64,000 nucleotides of DNA, taken from NCBI RefSeq assembly GCF_900108275.1, contig NZ_FNVD01000001.1, positions 1 to 64,000 on the forward strand. The letters run 5' to 3'. A program made the translations under genes and the position numbers. The notes beneath the pieces were generated by a model, which worked only from the letters and a program-made list of their open reading frames with translations, ran no database searches and was not told where the DNA came from. Positions 44,374 to 53,853 of the stretch are shown in pieces. Positions within the stretch are counted from its first letter, which is position 1; the number at the start of each line of letters is the position of its first letter. This DNA is from Jhaorihella thermophila. GTDB lineage: Bacteria; Pseudomonadota; Alphaproteobacteria; Rhodobacterales; Rhodobacteraceae.

Positions 44374-45999
44374 TCACAAGGACTTGGCGACTTCGCGCAG
44401 CCGGAATTTCTGGATCTTGCCGGTCGAGGTCTTGGGCAATTCGCGGAACACCACTTTCTTGGGCGCCTTGAACCCGGCGAGCGTTTGGCGGGAAAAGGCG
44501 ATCAGCTCCTCTTCGCTGACGCTTTGGCCCTCCTTCAGCTCGACAAAGGCGCAGGGCACCTCGCCCCATTTCTCGTCCGGTTTCGCCACCACCGCGCAGA
44601 GCAGAACGGCCGGGTGCTTCATCAGCACGCCCTCGACCTCGACCGAACTGATGTTCTCGCCGCCCGAAATGATCACGTCCTTGGCCCGGTCGGTGATCTT
44701 GATATAGCCGTCCTCGTGCATGAAAGCGACGTCGCCGGAATGGAAATAGCCCCCCGCAAAGGCCTCGGCCGTGGCCTCGGGGTTCTTGAGGTAACCCTTC
44801 ATCACCGAATTGCCGCGGATCATGATCTCGCCGGTGGTGTGGCCGTCCCAGGGCACCTCGTTCATGTTCTCGTCCATCACCGTGATATGTTCCATCATCG
44901 GCATGAGAACCCCGGTGCGGGCCTTGATGGCATAGCGTTCCTCGTCGGGCAGGTCGTCCCATTCCGGCCGCCAGAGGCATTCGGTGACATGGCCGAAGGT
45001 TTCGGTCAGGCCATAGACCTGTGTGACGTTGAAGCCCAGGGGCTCGATCGCGGCGAGCGTCGCGGCGGGCGGCGGGGCGCCGGCGGTGAAGACCTCGACC
45101 ACATGGTCGAAGGGGCGGCGTTCGTCGTCGCGGGCGTTGACGATCATGTTCAGCACGATCGGCGCGCCGCCGAAATGGGTCACGCCTTCGTCGGCGATGG
45201 CGTCATAGATGCCCTTGGCGGTGATGTCGCGCAGGCAGACCAGCGTGCCGCCCATCATCGGCATCAGCCAGGTGTGGTTCCAGCCGTTGCAGTGAAACAG
45301 CGGCACGATGGTCAGATAGACCGGCCGTAGCGTCATGCGCCAGCTGACCACGGTGCCAAAGCACAACAGATACGCCCCGCGATGGTGATAAACCACGCCC
45401 TTGGGCCGGCCCGTCGTGCCGGAGGTATAGTTCAGCGCAAGGCTTTCCCATTCGTCCTGCGGCATGATCCAGTCGAAATCCGGGTCCGCCTGTGCCAGCA
45501 CGTCTTCGTAGGTGGGATATTTCCCGCTGGCGGGGTAGCCGTGCGCCGGATCGGGCACCTCGATGATGTGCGGGCCGTCGCCCTCCATCGCCTCGATCGC
45601 CGCCTCGGCAAGGCCGAGGAACTGGGTATCGACCAGCGCCACCCTGGCCTCGCCATGGCCGAAGATGTAGGACACCGTGTCCACGTCCAGCCGGATGTTG
45701 ATCGTGTTCAGCACCGCCCCGCAGGCGGGCACGCCGAAATGCGCTTCGGCCTGGGCGGGGACGTTGGGCAGGATGGTGGCCACCACCTCGCCCGGCTTCA
45801 CCCCCATCGCCGCCAGCGCCGAGGCCAGCCGGGTGCATCGGTCGTGATATTCGGAATAGCTCTTGCGGTGGTCCCCATAGACCACGGCAAGGTCGTTCGG
45901 AAACACGCAGGCCGCGCGTTTCAGAAACGACAGGGGCGTGAGCGGCACGTAGTTGGCCGCGTTCTTGTCCAGACCGGTTTCGTCCGCCATCCAGCCCAT
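44374..45999 (-). CDS. Acyl-CoA synthetase (DmdB-like AMP-dependent ligase)
   Basis: A 541-residue adenylate-forming acyl-CoA ligase. The P-loop-like A3 motif YTSGTTGRPKGV, A5 motif QVYGLTETFGH, A7 GYFHSGDVAFMHEDGYIKITDRAKDVIISGGENIS and the A10 Lys in TSTGKIQKFRLRE are all present. It activates a fatty or methylmercapto-acid to its CoA ester. The overall sequence type resembles roseobacter medium-chain ligases including DmdB of DMSP demethylation, but substrate is not decided by sequence. The ATG at 45999 has a strong GGAGGAG site; the longer frame upstream is antisense to the sulfotransferase. Confidence 0.88.
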   Translation of the reverse strand: MGWMADETGLDKNAANYVPLTPLSFLKRAACVFPNDLAVVYGDHRKSYSEYHDRCTRLASALAAMGVKPGEVVATILPNVPAQAEAHFGVPACGAVLNTINIRLDVDTVSYIFGHGEARVALVDTQFLGLAEAAIEAMEGDGPHIIEVPDPAHGYPASGKYPTYEDVLAQADPDFDWIMPQDEWESLALNYTSGTTGRPKGVVYHHRGAYLLCFGTVVSWRMTLRPVYLTIVPLFHCNGWNHTWLMPMMGGTLVCLRDITAKGIYDAIADEGVTHFGGAPIVLNMIVNARDDERRPFDHVVEVFTAGAPPPAATLAAIEPLGFNVTQVYGLTETFGHVTECLWRPEWDDLPDEERYAIKARTGVLMPMMEHITVMDENMNEVPWDGHTTGEIMIRGNSVMKGYLKNPEATAEAFAGGYFHSGDVAFMHEDGYIKITDRAKDVIISGGENISSVEVEGVLMKHPAVLLCAVVAKPDEKWGEVPCAFVELKEGQSVSEEELIAFSRQTLAGFKAPKKVVFRELPKTSTGKIQKFRLREVAKSL

Positions 46000-46173
46000 T
46001 GGTTCTCCTCCCTGGTTCTCCTCCCTTGCATCTGCGTGCGTGTCGCGACGGAAGCGCATATTGCGCAGCGCCAACCTGTTTGAAAAGAGCCGATCGTATC
46101 CCGCGACAAATCCGCGCCCGTGCGGGCGCGGCGCATCTGGAACCGCGCCCTGCGCTGGGCTAGCCTGCGGCCC

Positions 46174-46821
46174 ATGATCCTCAGTCCTGGGCGCGGTTAC
46201 GTCTTCATCCACATCCCGAAAACGGGGGGCACCTCGCTGGCTCTGGCGCTCGAGGCGCGGGCGATGAAGGACGACATCATGTTGGGCGACACCCCCAAGT
46301 CCCGCAAGCGCCGCCGCCGGCTGCGGGGGGCGCGGGCACGCGGGCGGCTGTGGAAACACTCCACCCTCTCGGACATCGAAGGGCTGGTTCCCGACGCGGT
46401 GCTGGACGGCCTGTTCGCCTTTACCTTGGTCCGCAATCCGTGGGACCGGGCGGTGAGCTATTACCACTGGCTGCGCGGGCAGGAATTTGACCACCCGGCG
46501 GTCGGTCTGGCAAAGGCGCTGGATTTCGCCGCCTTCCTGTCGCACCCGCAGATCCGCGCGGCGTTTCGTGCCATGCCCGCCGGCGCCTACATGCGCCGGT
46601 CGGACGGGCGCGAGCAGTGTGCGGCCTTCATCCGCATCGAACATTTCGACGAAGACGCCGCGCCGCTCTTCCGGCATCTCGGGTTTGCGCTGACGCTGGG
46701 GCGCGCGAACGCGTCCGACCGGGGGCGGGACTGGCGCGACTATTACGACGAACGGACCGCGGCGATCGTGGCCGAGGACTGCGCCGAGGACATCGCGCGG
46801 TTCGGCTATCGTTTTGGCTGA
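46174..46821 (+). CDS. Sulfotransferase family protein
   Basis: A 215-residue sulfotransferase-fold protein. The 5'-PSB loop for PAPS is YVFIHIPKTGGTSLA, and the 3'-PB motif is FTLVRNPWDRAVSYYHWLRG. It would transfer sulfate from PAPS to a carbohydrate or other hydroxyl. The start is uncertain: ATG 46174 fits the fold, while an in-frame ATG at 46120 adds 18 basic residues. It is divergent from the acyl-CoA ligase and 224 bases before a Hint protein; no glycan genes are adjacent. Confidence 0.8.
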   Translation: MILSPGRGYVFIHIPKTGGTSLALALEARAMKDDIMLGDTPKSRKRRRRLRGARARGRLWKHSTLSDIEGLVPDAVLDGLFAFTLVRNPWDRAVSYYHWLRGQEFDHPAVGLAKALDFAAFLSHPQIRAAFRAMPAGAYMRRSDGREQCAAFIRIEHFDEDAAPLFRHLGFALTLGRANASDRGRDWRDYYDERTAAIVAEDCAEDIARFGYRFG

Positions 46822-47045
46822 GGAAACGGGGTGGGCCGGGCAGGACCGACGGGGCCGGGGACCGGCCGATTGTTGCCGGTTTTGGCACAAATGCGCCCGC
46901 TGCGATCAATTGTGCGGTCTCGCCACGGCTATGTCACAATTTCGCCCTTTTGCCGGCCTTCGGGGGGCCATCGAATCGGGTTGAATGGCCTGGAGGAGGG
47001 GCGCCCGGTCGCGCCCCGATACTGCAGGAGGCAGGAGGTCCGGGC

Positions 47046-47750
47046 ATGTTCGGCTGGATGGAAATGATCGGCCAGAAGCCGTCGGCGGATATCGAGGATG
47101 CCGAAGGCGTGATGCAGGGGATGATGATCACCGGGCGGGCCGGGATCATGTCGGACATGGCCGTTGCGACCGATCACGGCTGGCGCCGGGCGGCGGCGCT
47201 GCGGGTGGGCGACAGGGTTCTGACCTTCGACAACGGGTTTCAGCCGGTCCGCGACATCCAGCGCGAAACCTTCCGTCTGGCCGAGGGAAGCACGCTGCGC
47301 CCCGTGGTCATCCCGAAGGATGCGCTGGGCAACGATGCCGAACTGCAACTGATGCCCGAGCAGGGGATCATGGTCGAAAGCGACACGGTTCAGGACATTC
47401 TGGACGATCCCTTCGTGGTGATCCCCGCCCACACGCTGTGCGGGTTCCGCGGCATCCATGGCGGTGAACCGGACGAGGAAATCGGCGTCACCACGCTGGC
47501 TTTTGCCGAAGACCAGGTGATCTATGTCGAAGGCGGGTTGCTGGCCTATTGCCCTTGCCCGCGCGACCTTCTGGCCAGCGGCACCGAGACGATCGCCGCG
47601 CCGCTCTATGAGGTCATCGGCGCGCGCCCCGCGACCTATCTGGTGCGTTGCCTGATAGTGGACGACGACGTGAAGGCGCTGGTCTGCGACCCCGAGGAGC
47701 TGGCCGAGGTGGCCAGACGCAGCCGCGAGGCGGCCGGGGTTCCGGCCTGA
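47046..47750 (+). CDS. Hint-domain protein
   Basis: A 234-residue protein built around a Hint (Hedgehog/intein-like) domain of the Hint_2 type common in Rhodobacteraceae. A start segment GRAGIMSDMAVATDHGWRRAAALRVGDRVLTFDNGFQPVRDI is followed by PVVIPKDALGND, MPEQGIMVES and AHTLCGFRGIHG. It lacks a Cys/Ser at the splice start position (Gly-Ile-Met-Ser occupies it), so autocatalytic cleavage is doubtful. No RTX repeats or signal peptide are visible. Role unknown. Ribosome site GGAGG precedes the ATG. Confidence 0.75.
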   Translation: MFGWMEMIGQKPSADIEDAEGVMQGMMITGRAGIMSDMAVATDHGWRRAAALRVGDRVLTFDNGFQPVRDIQRETFRLAEGSTLRPVVIPKDALGNDAELQLMPEQGIMVESDTVQDILDDPFVVIPAHTLCGFRGIHGGEPDEEIGVTTLAFAEDQVIYVEGGLLAYCPCPRDLLASGTETIAAPLYEVIGARPATYLVRCLIVDDDVKALVCDPEELAEVARRSREAAGVPA

Positions 47751-47782
47751 CCGGATGGCCCGTTACCGGCACGACACGAACA

Positions 47783-47804
47783 GAGGCGCCCCGCGGGGCG
47801 CCTC
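47783..47804. terminator. Perfect 22-bp palindrome between convergent genes
   Basis: GAGGCGCCCC (47783-47792), GC, GGGGCGCCTC (47795-47804). It separates the Hint gene from the convergent fadB/J gene and most likely acts as a bidirectional terminator, although the T tract is weak. Confidence 0.55.
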
Positions 47805-47833
47805 GCTGCGTTTCGGGGATCTGCCTGACCGGG

Positions 47834-50035
47834 TCAGGCGGCCTTGGCCTGTTCGCCGAAGCGGCCGTAGAAGGTCTGGCCCTTCTCCGCCATCTCGCGC
47901 AGCAGGGCGGGGCACTTGAACCGCTCGCCATATTTCGCCTCGAGCTGGTCGCAGCGCTCGGCGGCATAGGCCGCACCGACGATGTCGAGCCAGCTGAACG
48001 GCCCGCCCGACCAGGGCGCAAAGCCCCAGCCCAGGATCGCGCCCACGTCGCCTTCGCGGATGTCCATCAGCACGCCTTCCTCGAGCGCGCGCACCGCTTC
48101 CAGCACCTGCGCGAACATCAGCCGGTCCTGCACCTCGCGCAGGCTGGGCTGTTCTGCGGCCAGCGGGTATTTCTCTTCGATCCCGTGCCAGTAGCCCAAG
48201 CGCTTGCCCTTTTCGTCATACTCGAAGAACCCGGCCTTGGCCTTGCGGCCCAGCCGCCCGATTTCCTCCATCCAGAAGATCAGGTCGTCGGCGGGGCTTT
48301 CGGGATAGGCATCCCCCATCGCCGCCTTGGTCGCGCGCGCGATCTTGGCACCCAGGTCGATCGAGGTCTCGTCGTTCAGCTGGATCGGACCCACCGGGAA
48401 TCCCAACTGCTCGGCGGCGTGGTCAATGAGCGGCATCTTCACGCCCTCGGTGACCATTCGCAGCCCCTCGTTGATATACGGGATGATGCAGCGGTTGGCG
48501 TAGAAGAACCGCGCGTCGTTCACCACGATCGGGGTCTTGCGGATCTGGCGGACATAGTCCAGCGCCTTGGCCACGGCCCGGTCGCCGGTTTCGCGGCCCT
48601 TGATGATCTCGACCAACGCCATCTTTTCAACGGGCGAGAAGAAGTGGATGCCGATGAACTGATCGGGGCGCTTGGATGCCTTGGCCAGTTCGGTGATCGG
48701 CAGGGTCGAGGTGTTGGAGGCAAAGATGCAGTCCTCGGGGATGATCGCCTCGACCTTTCGGGTCATGTCGGCCTTGACGGCGGGATCTTCGAACACCGCT
48801 TCGATGATCAGGTCGCAGCCTTCCAGCCGCTCCAGATCCGGGGTCGCGGTGATGAGGTTCAGCATCGCCTCTTTCTTTTCCGCGGTGACCTTGCCGCGCT
48901 TCATGCCCTTGTCGAGGTAAGCCTCGGTATAGGCCTTGCCGCGGTCGGCGCTTTGCTGGTCGCGGTCGATCAGGACAACCTCGATCCCCGCCTGCGCGCT
49001 GACCAGGGCGATGCCGGCGCCCATCATGCCCGCGCCCAGAACGCCCAGCTTCTTGACCCGCTGGTCGGGAATGCCTGCGGGACGGACGGCGCCTTTCTCC
49101 AGCGCCTCTTTGTTGACGAAGAGCGACCGCACCATGGCCGACGACGACGGGTTCATTAGCAGGTTGGTGAACCAGCGCGCCTCGATCCGCAGCGCGGTGT
49201 CGAAATCCACCAGCGCGCCTTCATAGACCGCGCTCAAGAGCGCCTTGGGCGCGGGGTAGGCGCCCTTGGTCTTGCCGTTGACCATGACGTTGGCGCCGAC
49301 GAAGGTCATGAAGCCCGCCGGGTGGTAGGGCGCGCCGCCGGGCATCTTGTAGCCCTTGGCATCCCACGGCTTGACCAGATCGGAATCCTTGGCGTTCAGC
49401 ACCCATTCGCGGGCGGCGGCCACGGGATCGTCAACCACCTCGTCGATCACGCCGGCGGCCTTGGCCTTTTCGGGCGTCATCATCTTGCCTTCCAGCAGCA
49501 GCGGCGCGGCGGCCATCGCGCCCAGCTTGCGCACCAGACGGGTGGTGCCGCCACCGCCGGGGAAGAGGCCCACGAGGATCTCGGGCAGGCCGATTCGCGC
49601 CTTGGGGTTGTTGGCGGCAAAAATGCGGTGGCAGGCCAGCGGCAGTTCCAGCCCGATGCCGGCGGCGGTGCCGGGCAGGGCCGCGGCGATCGGCTTGCCG
49701 CCCTTCTTGGTCTTGGGGTCCATGCCGGCGAGCTCGATCTTGCGCAGCATCTGGTGGCCCTGCATCGTGAAGTCAAAGAGCGCCGCCGCCGGGTCGTCGC
49801 CGGCCTGGTCGCGGATCACGGCGAGCTGGGTCAGGTCCATGCCGCCGGCAAAGGAGCCCTCTTTGCCGCTGGTGATGACGATGCCCTTCACGCTGTCATC
49901 GGCCAGCGCCTCGTCGATCAGCGCGTTCAGTTCGCGCATTCCGTCGAAGCGCATCACGTTCATCGACTTGCCGGGCACGTCCCAGGTGATGATGGCGACG
50001 CCGTCGTCGCCCTTGGTCATTGTGAAATCAGCCAT
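47834..50035 (-). CDS. fadJ: Fatty-acid oxidation multifunctional enzyme (enoyl-CoA hydratase / 3-hydroxyacyl-CoA dehydrogenase)
   Basis: A 733-residue FadB/FadJ-type alpha subunit. Residues 1 to about 190 form a crotonase domain (oxyanion loop TSGKEGSFAGGMDL; the second site PEILVGLFPGGGGTTRL with catalytic Glu). The NAD-binding dehydrogenase domain follows (KKLGVLGAGMMGAGIALVSAQAGIEVVLID, then HFFSPVEKMALVEIIKG), and two C-terminal 3HCDH domains close it. It performs hydration and oxidation steps of beta-oxidation with the thiolase encoded upstream. Its start overlaps the cupin gene end by 8 bases; it is the last gene of the leftward cluster. Confidence 0.93.
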   Translation of the reverse strand: MADFTMTKGDDGVAIITWDVPGKSMNVMRFDGMRELNALIDEALADDSVKGIVITSGKEGSFAGGMDLTQLAVIRDQAGDDPAAALFDFTMQGHQMLRKIELAGMDPKTKKGGKPIAAALPGTAAGIGLELPLACHRIFAANNPKARIGLPEILVGLFPGGGGTTRLVRKLGAMAAAPLLLEGKMMTPEKAKAAGVIDEVVDDPVAAAREWVLNAKDSDLVKPWDAKGYKMPGGAPYHPAGFMTFVGANVMVNGKTKGAYPAPKALLSAVYEGALVDFDTALRIEARWFTNLLMNPSSSAMVRSLFVNKEALEKGAVRPAGIPDQRVKKLGVLGAGMMGAGIALVSAQAGIEVVLIDRDQQSADRGKAYTEAYLDKGMKRGKVTAEKKEAMLNLITATPDLERLEGCDLIIEAVFEDPAVKADMTRKVEAIIPEDCIFASNTSTLPITELAKASKRPDQFIGIHFFSPVEKMALVEIIKGRETGDRAVAKALDYVRQIRKTPIVVNDARFFYANRCIIPYINEGLRMVTEGVKMPLIDHAAEQLGFPVGPIQLNDETSIDLGAKIARATKAAMGDAYPESPADDLIFWMEEIGRLGRKAKAGFFEYDEKGKRLGYWHGIEEKYPLAAEQPSLREVQDRLMFAQVLEAVRALEEGVLMDIREGDVGAILGWGFAPWSGGPFSWLDIVGAAYAAERCDQLEAKYGERFKCPALLREMAEKGQTFYGRFGEQAKAA

Positions 50036-50519
50036 GTTTGGTTTCTCCGATCTGGTCAGCCGTCAGCGGGCTGCCGTCCTTGCGGGTGAATTTCGATCCG
50101 GTGGCGTCCTGCACCACCTTCATGTCAATGTCGCTGTAATGCGCGGTCTCGGTCGGGGTCCGCGTGCCGATCACGAGGAAGGCGGCCGGCGCGTCGGTCC
50201 GGTTCACCAGATGGTGCCCGTTGGGATCGCCCGCCGGAAAGGCGGCGCAGTCGCCGGGGTGCATCTGATGTTCGCCATCGTCGTCGATCAGGGTGCAGAC
50301 GCCTTCAGTGACCATCACGAACTCGTCCTGCTGCTCGTGCCAGTGGCGCAGTGAACTTTTCGCGCCGGGCTCCAGCCGGACGAGGTTCGCGCCGAACTGG
50401 GTCAGGCCCCCCGCATCGCCCAGCCGCTGCGACGAGCGGCCGACGACCTCCTCCGCCAGCCGGCCCGGATAGCCCGAGCCGGTGCGGAAGGGGGTCTGCG
50501 ACAGGTCGAGCTTCGGCAT
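50028..50519 (-). CDS. Cupin-domain protein
   Basis: A 163-residue single-domain cupin. Motif 1 is LEPGAKSSLRHWHEQQDEFVMVTEGV (metal His, His, Glu) and motif 2 HPGDCAAFPAGDPNGHHLVN (second His). It may bind a metal and a small ligand or act as an isomerase/thioesterase helper; I do not know the substrate. Its ATG overlaps the thiolase stop by 1 base, and its end overlaps the fadJ start by 8 bases, so it belongs to the acyl-CoA oxidation operon. Confidence 0.85.
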   Translation of the reverse strand: MPKLDLSQTPFRTGSGYPGRLAEEVVGRSSQRLGDAGGLTQFGANLVRLEPGAKSSLRHWHEQQDEFVMVTEGVCTLIDDDGEHQMHPGDCAAFPAGDPNGHHLVNRTDAPAAFLVIGTRTPTETAHYSDIDMKVVQDATGSKFTRKDGSPLTADQIGETKHG

Positions 50520-51730
50520 CAGACGCGCTCGATGATCGTGGCCGCGCCCATGCCCGAGCCGATGCACAGCGTTGCCAGGCCGGTTTCCTTGTCCTGACGC
50601 TCCAGCTCGTCCAGCAGGGTGCCGATGATCATCGCCCCCGTGGCGCCCAGCGGGTGGCCCATGGCGATCGCGCCGCCGTTCACGTTCACCTTGGCCGGAT
50701 CCACGTCGAAGGACTTGAGGAACAGCAGCACGACGGCGGCGAAGGCCTCGTTGACCTCGAACAGGTCGATATCGCCGATCTCCATGCCGTTTTCCCGCAG
50801 GATCTTTTCGGTCACCGGCACGGGACCGGTCAGCATGATGGTGGGGTCGGTGCCGATCTTGGCGGTGGCGCGGATGCGGGCGCGGGGTTTCAGCCCGTAT
50901 TTCTTGCCGAATTCCTCGTTGCCGATCAGCATGGCGGCGGCGCCGTCCACGATGCCCGAGGAGTTGCCGGCATGGTGGATGTGGTTGATCCGCTCCAGTT
51001 CGGGGTATTTCAGGATCGCCACGTTGTCAAAGCCGGGCATCACCTCGCCGATCTGCTGGAAGGACGGGTTCAAGGCACCCAGCGTCTGCATGTCTGTTTC
51101 GGGGCGCATGTATTCGTCATGATCCAGGATCGGCAGGCCGTTCTGGTCGCGCACGGTGATGATCGACCTGGCGAAACGGCCCTCGTCCCAGGCCTTCTTG
51201 GCGCGTTTCTGGGACTCCACGGCAAAGGCGTCGGCCTCGTCCCGGGTGATGCCGTATTTCGTGGCGATGATGTCGGCGCCGATCCCCTGGGGCACGAAAT
51301 AGTTGTCGATCGCCAGGCTGGGATCGGCGGCGATCGCCCCCCCATCCGAGCCCATCGGCACGCGGCTCATCATCTCCACGCCGCCGGCGATATAGGCGTC
51401 ACCCGCGCCGCCGCGCACCTGGTTGGCGGCCAGGTTCACCGCCTCCAGCCCCGAGGCGCAGAAGCGGTTGATCGAAAGGCCCGGAATGGATTCGTCCAGA
51501 TCCGAGGCCAGAACGGCCGTCCGCGCCAGACACGCGCCCTGTTCTCCGATCGGGGTCACGTTGCCCCAGACCACGTCCTCGACCGCGTGGCCATCGAGGT
51601 TGTTGCGCTCTTTGACCGCGTTCAGTGTGACGGCCGACAGGCGTGCGGCGGTCACCTCGTGCAGGCTGCCGTCCTTGCGGCCCTTGCCGCGGGGCGTGCG
51701 CAGCGCGTCGTAGATATAGGCGTCTGTCAT
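50519..51730 (-). CDS. fadA: Acetyl-CoA C-acyltransferase (thiolase)
   Basis: A 403-residue thiolase. The acyl-accepting Cys91 lies in SINRFCASGLEAVNLAA. The C-terminal motifs NVNGGAIAMGHPLGATGAMI (His) and ATLCIGSGMGAATIIE (second Cys) complete the active site. It cleaves 3-ketoacyl-CoA in the last beta-oxidation step, as partner of the FadB/J protein two genes downstream. Confidence 0.93.
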   Translation of the reverse strand: MTDAYIYDALRTPRGKGRKDGSLHEVTAARLSAVTLNAVKERNNLDGHAVEDVVWGNVTPIGEQGACLARTAVLASDLDESIPGLSINRFCASGLEAVNLAANQVRGGAGDAYIAGGVEMMSRVPMGSDGGAIAADPSLAIDNYFVPQGIGADIIATKYGITRDEADAFAVESQKRAKKAWDEGRFARSIITVRDQNGLPILDHDEYMRPETDMQTLGALNPSFQQIGEVMPGFDNVAILKYPELERINHIHHAGNSSGIVDGAAAMLIGNEEFGKKYGLKPRARIRATAKIGTDPTIMLTGPVPVTEKILRENGMEIGDIDLFEVNEAFAAVVLLFLKSFDVDPAKVNVNGGAIAMGHPLGATGAMIIGTLLDELERQDKETGLATLCIGSGMGAATIIERV

Positions 51731-51740
51731 GATGCTCTCC

Positions 51741-52379
51741 TTACGTTCGGTCCGACGGATTGCCGGGCATCAGGTCATAGGGATGTTTCCAGCCGGGCTG
51801 TTCGCTGATGCGGGTCAGCCAGGCGTCGATATTGGGCCATTCGGCGCGATCAAAGCCGAAAGGCTCGGGGTAGTAGAGATAGCCGCAGCAGCTGAGATCG
51901 GCGTTGGTGATGCCGTCGCCCACTATCCAGTCGCGGCCCTCGAGATGGCTGTTCAGGATTTCGTAAGCCGCCTTGAGGCGCCCCTGATTGAACGCGATTA
52001 CCTGCTCGGGGCGCTTGTCCTCGGGCAGAAAGTTCATCAGGAACCGGGTCATGCCGGCCATCGAGCTGAGCTTGTGGTTGTCCCACAGAACCCAGCGCAG
52101 AACCCCGTAGTTTTCTTCCCGCGTGGCGCCGCCGAACTTGCCGGATTTCTCGGTCACGTAGGCCTGAATCGCGCCGGACTGGCTGATCCGGAAGTCGCCG
52201 TCCACCAGCACCGGGGCCTCTCCCAGTTCGTTGACCTTCTCACGGTATTCCGGGCTGCGGGTTTCGCCGTTGAAGAAATCGACAAAGACTGGCTCCCATT
52301 CCAGTCCGCTCAGTTGCAACGCCAATGCCGCCTTGTAGGAATTTCCGCTTTCGCCGAAGCAGTAGAGCTTGATCGTCAT
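51741..52379 (-). CDS. Glutathione S-transferase family protein
   Basis: A 212-residue GST with thioredoxin-like N-domain (IKLYCFGESGNSYKAALALQLSGL; LGEAPVLVDGDFRISQSGAIQAYV) and a helical C-domain (WIVGDGITNADLSCCGYLYY). The ATG at 52379 follows GGGAGG. It stands 10 bases upstream of the thiolase gene, inside the acyl-CoA oxidation cluster, which suggests a role in glutathione-dependent handling of an intermediate or by-product. Confidence 0.88.
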   Translation of the reverse strand: MTIKLYCFGESGNSYKAALALQLSGLEWEPVFVDFFNGETRSPEYREKVNELGEAPVLVDGDFRISQSGAIQAYVTEKSGKFGGATREENYGVLRWVLWDNHKLSSMAGMTRFLMNFLPEDKRPEQVIAFNQGRLKAAYEILNSHLEGRDWIVGDGITNADLSCCGYLYYPEPFGFDRAEWPNIDAWLTRISEQPGWKHPYDLMPGNPSDRT

Positions 52380-52407
52380 GGGTTGCCTCCCTTTGGCTTC
52401 TGTCGGA

Positions 52408-52459
52408 GCGGGGGTTTCACACCCCCGCACCCCCGTGGAGTATTTCTCGCAAGATGAAG
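52408..52459 (-). repeat. Dispersed structured repeat, copy 3
   Basis: Read on the minus strand, CTTCATCTTGC (52459-52449) is followed by AAATACTCC. A hairpin GCGGGGGT / ACCCCCGC follows (plus-strand arms 52408-52415 and 52421-52428). It lacks the second hairpin seen in copies 1 and 2. Confidence 0.75.
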
Positions 52460-52604
52460 TTCCGGTTACCAAACATTAACTTTGAACGATCTACGGTCGG
52501 AGCGCGGTACAGGCTGGAGAGCCGATGACCGCGCAAGGTGAAGCCCTGTCCCGCCGCGTCCCGCAGCCCTGAGGCAACGCGGGGCAGGGTGACCCGCCAG
52601 GTTG

Positions 52605-52651
52605 CTTCATCTTGCTCCAAATACTCCCGCCGGAGGCTCCCGAAGCCTGAA
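52605..52651 (+). repeat. Dispersed structured repeat, copy 4 (degenerate)
   Basis: CTTCATCTTGCTCC then AAATACTCC starts at 52605. The following sequence gives only a short stem AGGCT / AGCCT. It is adjacent to the 3' end of the acyl-CoA dehydrogenase gene. Confidence 0.65.
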
Positions 52652-52673
52652 GCGGGCGCCAAGGTCAGCGGTG

Positions 52674-53831
52674 TCACAGCGCCCTCGCAATCAGTTCCTT
52701 CATGATCTCGTTGGTGCCGCCGTAGATGCGCTGGACGCGGGCGTCGGCCCACATCTCGGCCACGGCATATTCCTGCATGTAGCCGTAGCCGCCATGCAGC
52801 TGGACGCAGTCGTCGATCACCTCGCACTGGGTGTCGGTGGTCCAGTATTTCGCCATCGCCGCCTTTTCGACGGACAGCTCGCCCCGCAGGTGTTCGCTGA
52901 TGCATTCGTCCACAAAGGCGCGCGCCACCTTGGTCCGCGTCACGCATTCGGCCAGCTTGAAGCGCGTGTTCTGGAACTGCGTCAGCGGGCCGCCGAAGGC
53001 TTCGCGTTCCTTGCAGTAGTCGATGGTGCGTTCCACTGCGCCCTCCATCGCGCCGACCGCGCCGCAGGCGATGATCAGACGCTCCTGCGGCAGCTGCTGC
53101 ATCATCTGGTAGAAGCCCTGGCCCTCGACCCCGCCCAGGATGTTCTCGGGCGGGATTTCCACGTTGTCGAAGAACAGTTCCGACGTATCCGCCGCGTGCA
53201 GGCCCACCTTTTCCAGGTTCCGCCCGCGAGAGAAGCCCTCGGCATTGGCCGTCTCGACCACCACCAGCGTCGTGCCCCTGGCGCCTTGGCTGGGGTCGGT
53301 CTTGGCGGCGACGATGATGAGATCGGCGTGCTGGCCGTTCGAGATGAAGGTTTTCTGTCCGCTCAGCCGGTAGGCGTTGCCTTCCTTGATCGCGCGGGTC
53401 TTGATCGCCTGCACGTCCGAGCCGCCCGAGGGTTCGGTCATGGCCAGCGCCGCCACCATCTCACCCGTAACCATCTTGGGCAGCCAGCGCCTCTTCTGCT
53501 CTTCGGTGCCATAGGCCAGGATGTAATGCGCCGCGATGCCGGAATGGATCGGGTTGCCCCAACTGGCAATATTGGCGCGCGGTGCCTCCATCATGATCAC
53601 CGCCTCGTGGCCGAAATCGCCGCCGGCGCCGCCGTATTCCTCGGGGATCGACGGGCACAGCAGGCCCAGCTCGCCCGCCTGGTTCCAGATCTCGCGGTCC
53701 ATCTGGCCCTGCTTGCGCCAGCGCTCGAAATGCGGTGCCCATTCGGTGTTGATGAACTGAGCCGTCATCTCGGCGAGCATCCGGTGCTCGTCGGTCATCC
53801 AGGCGGAGTTTCTGGGGAATATCTCGGACAT
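52674..53831 (-). CDS. Acyl-CoA dehydrogenase (short form)
   Basis: A 385-residue FAD-dependent acyl-CoA dehydrogenase. Signature segments are [20 protein letters not shown] and [36 protein letters not shown]. It introduces the trans-2 double bond in acyl-CoA oxidation, passing electrons to ETF. Length is normal. It belongs to the leftward cluster with a second, longer acyl-CoA dehydrogenase; the substrate range of each is not evident. Confidence 0.92.
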   Translation of the reverse strand: MSEIFPRNSAWMTDEHRMLAEMTAQFINTEWAPHFERWRKQGQMDREIWNQAGELGLLCPSIPEEYGGAGGDFGHEAVIMMEAPRANIASWGNPIHSGIAAHYILAYGTEEQKRRWLPKMVTGEMVAALAMTEPSGGSDVQAIKTRAIKEGNAYRLSGQKTFISNGQHADLIIVAAKTDPSQGARGTTLVVVETANAEGFSRGRNLEKVGLHAADTSELFFDNVEIPPENILGGVEGQGFYQMMQQLPQERLIIACGAVGAMEGAVERTIDYCKEREAFGGPLTQFQNTRFKLAECVTRTKVARAFVDECISEHLRGELSVEKAAMAKYWTTDTQCEVIDDCVQLHGGYGYMQEYAVAEMWADARVQRIYGGTNEIMKELIARAL

Positions 53832-53853
53832 GGGCTCCTCCTCCCGGGGCGTC

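Larger units (their letters stand above)
52380..52673. other. Non-coding gap with two facing-out dispersed repeats
   Basis: This 294-base gap in the leftward oxidation cluster has no gene. Copy 3 of the structured repeat lies at its left end, copy 4 at its right end. The 145 bases between show nothing recognisable. The gap divides the cluster into two possible transcription units. Confidence 0.6.
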
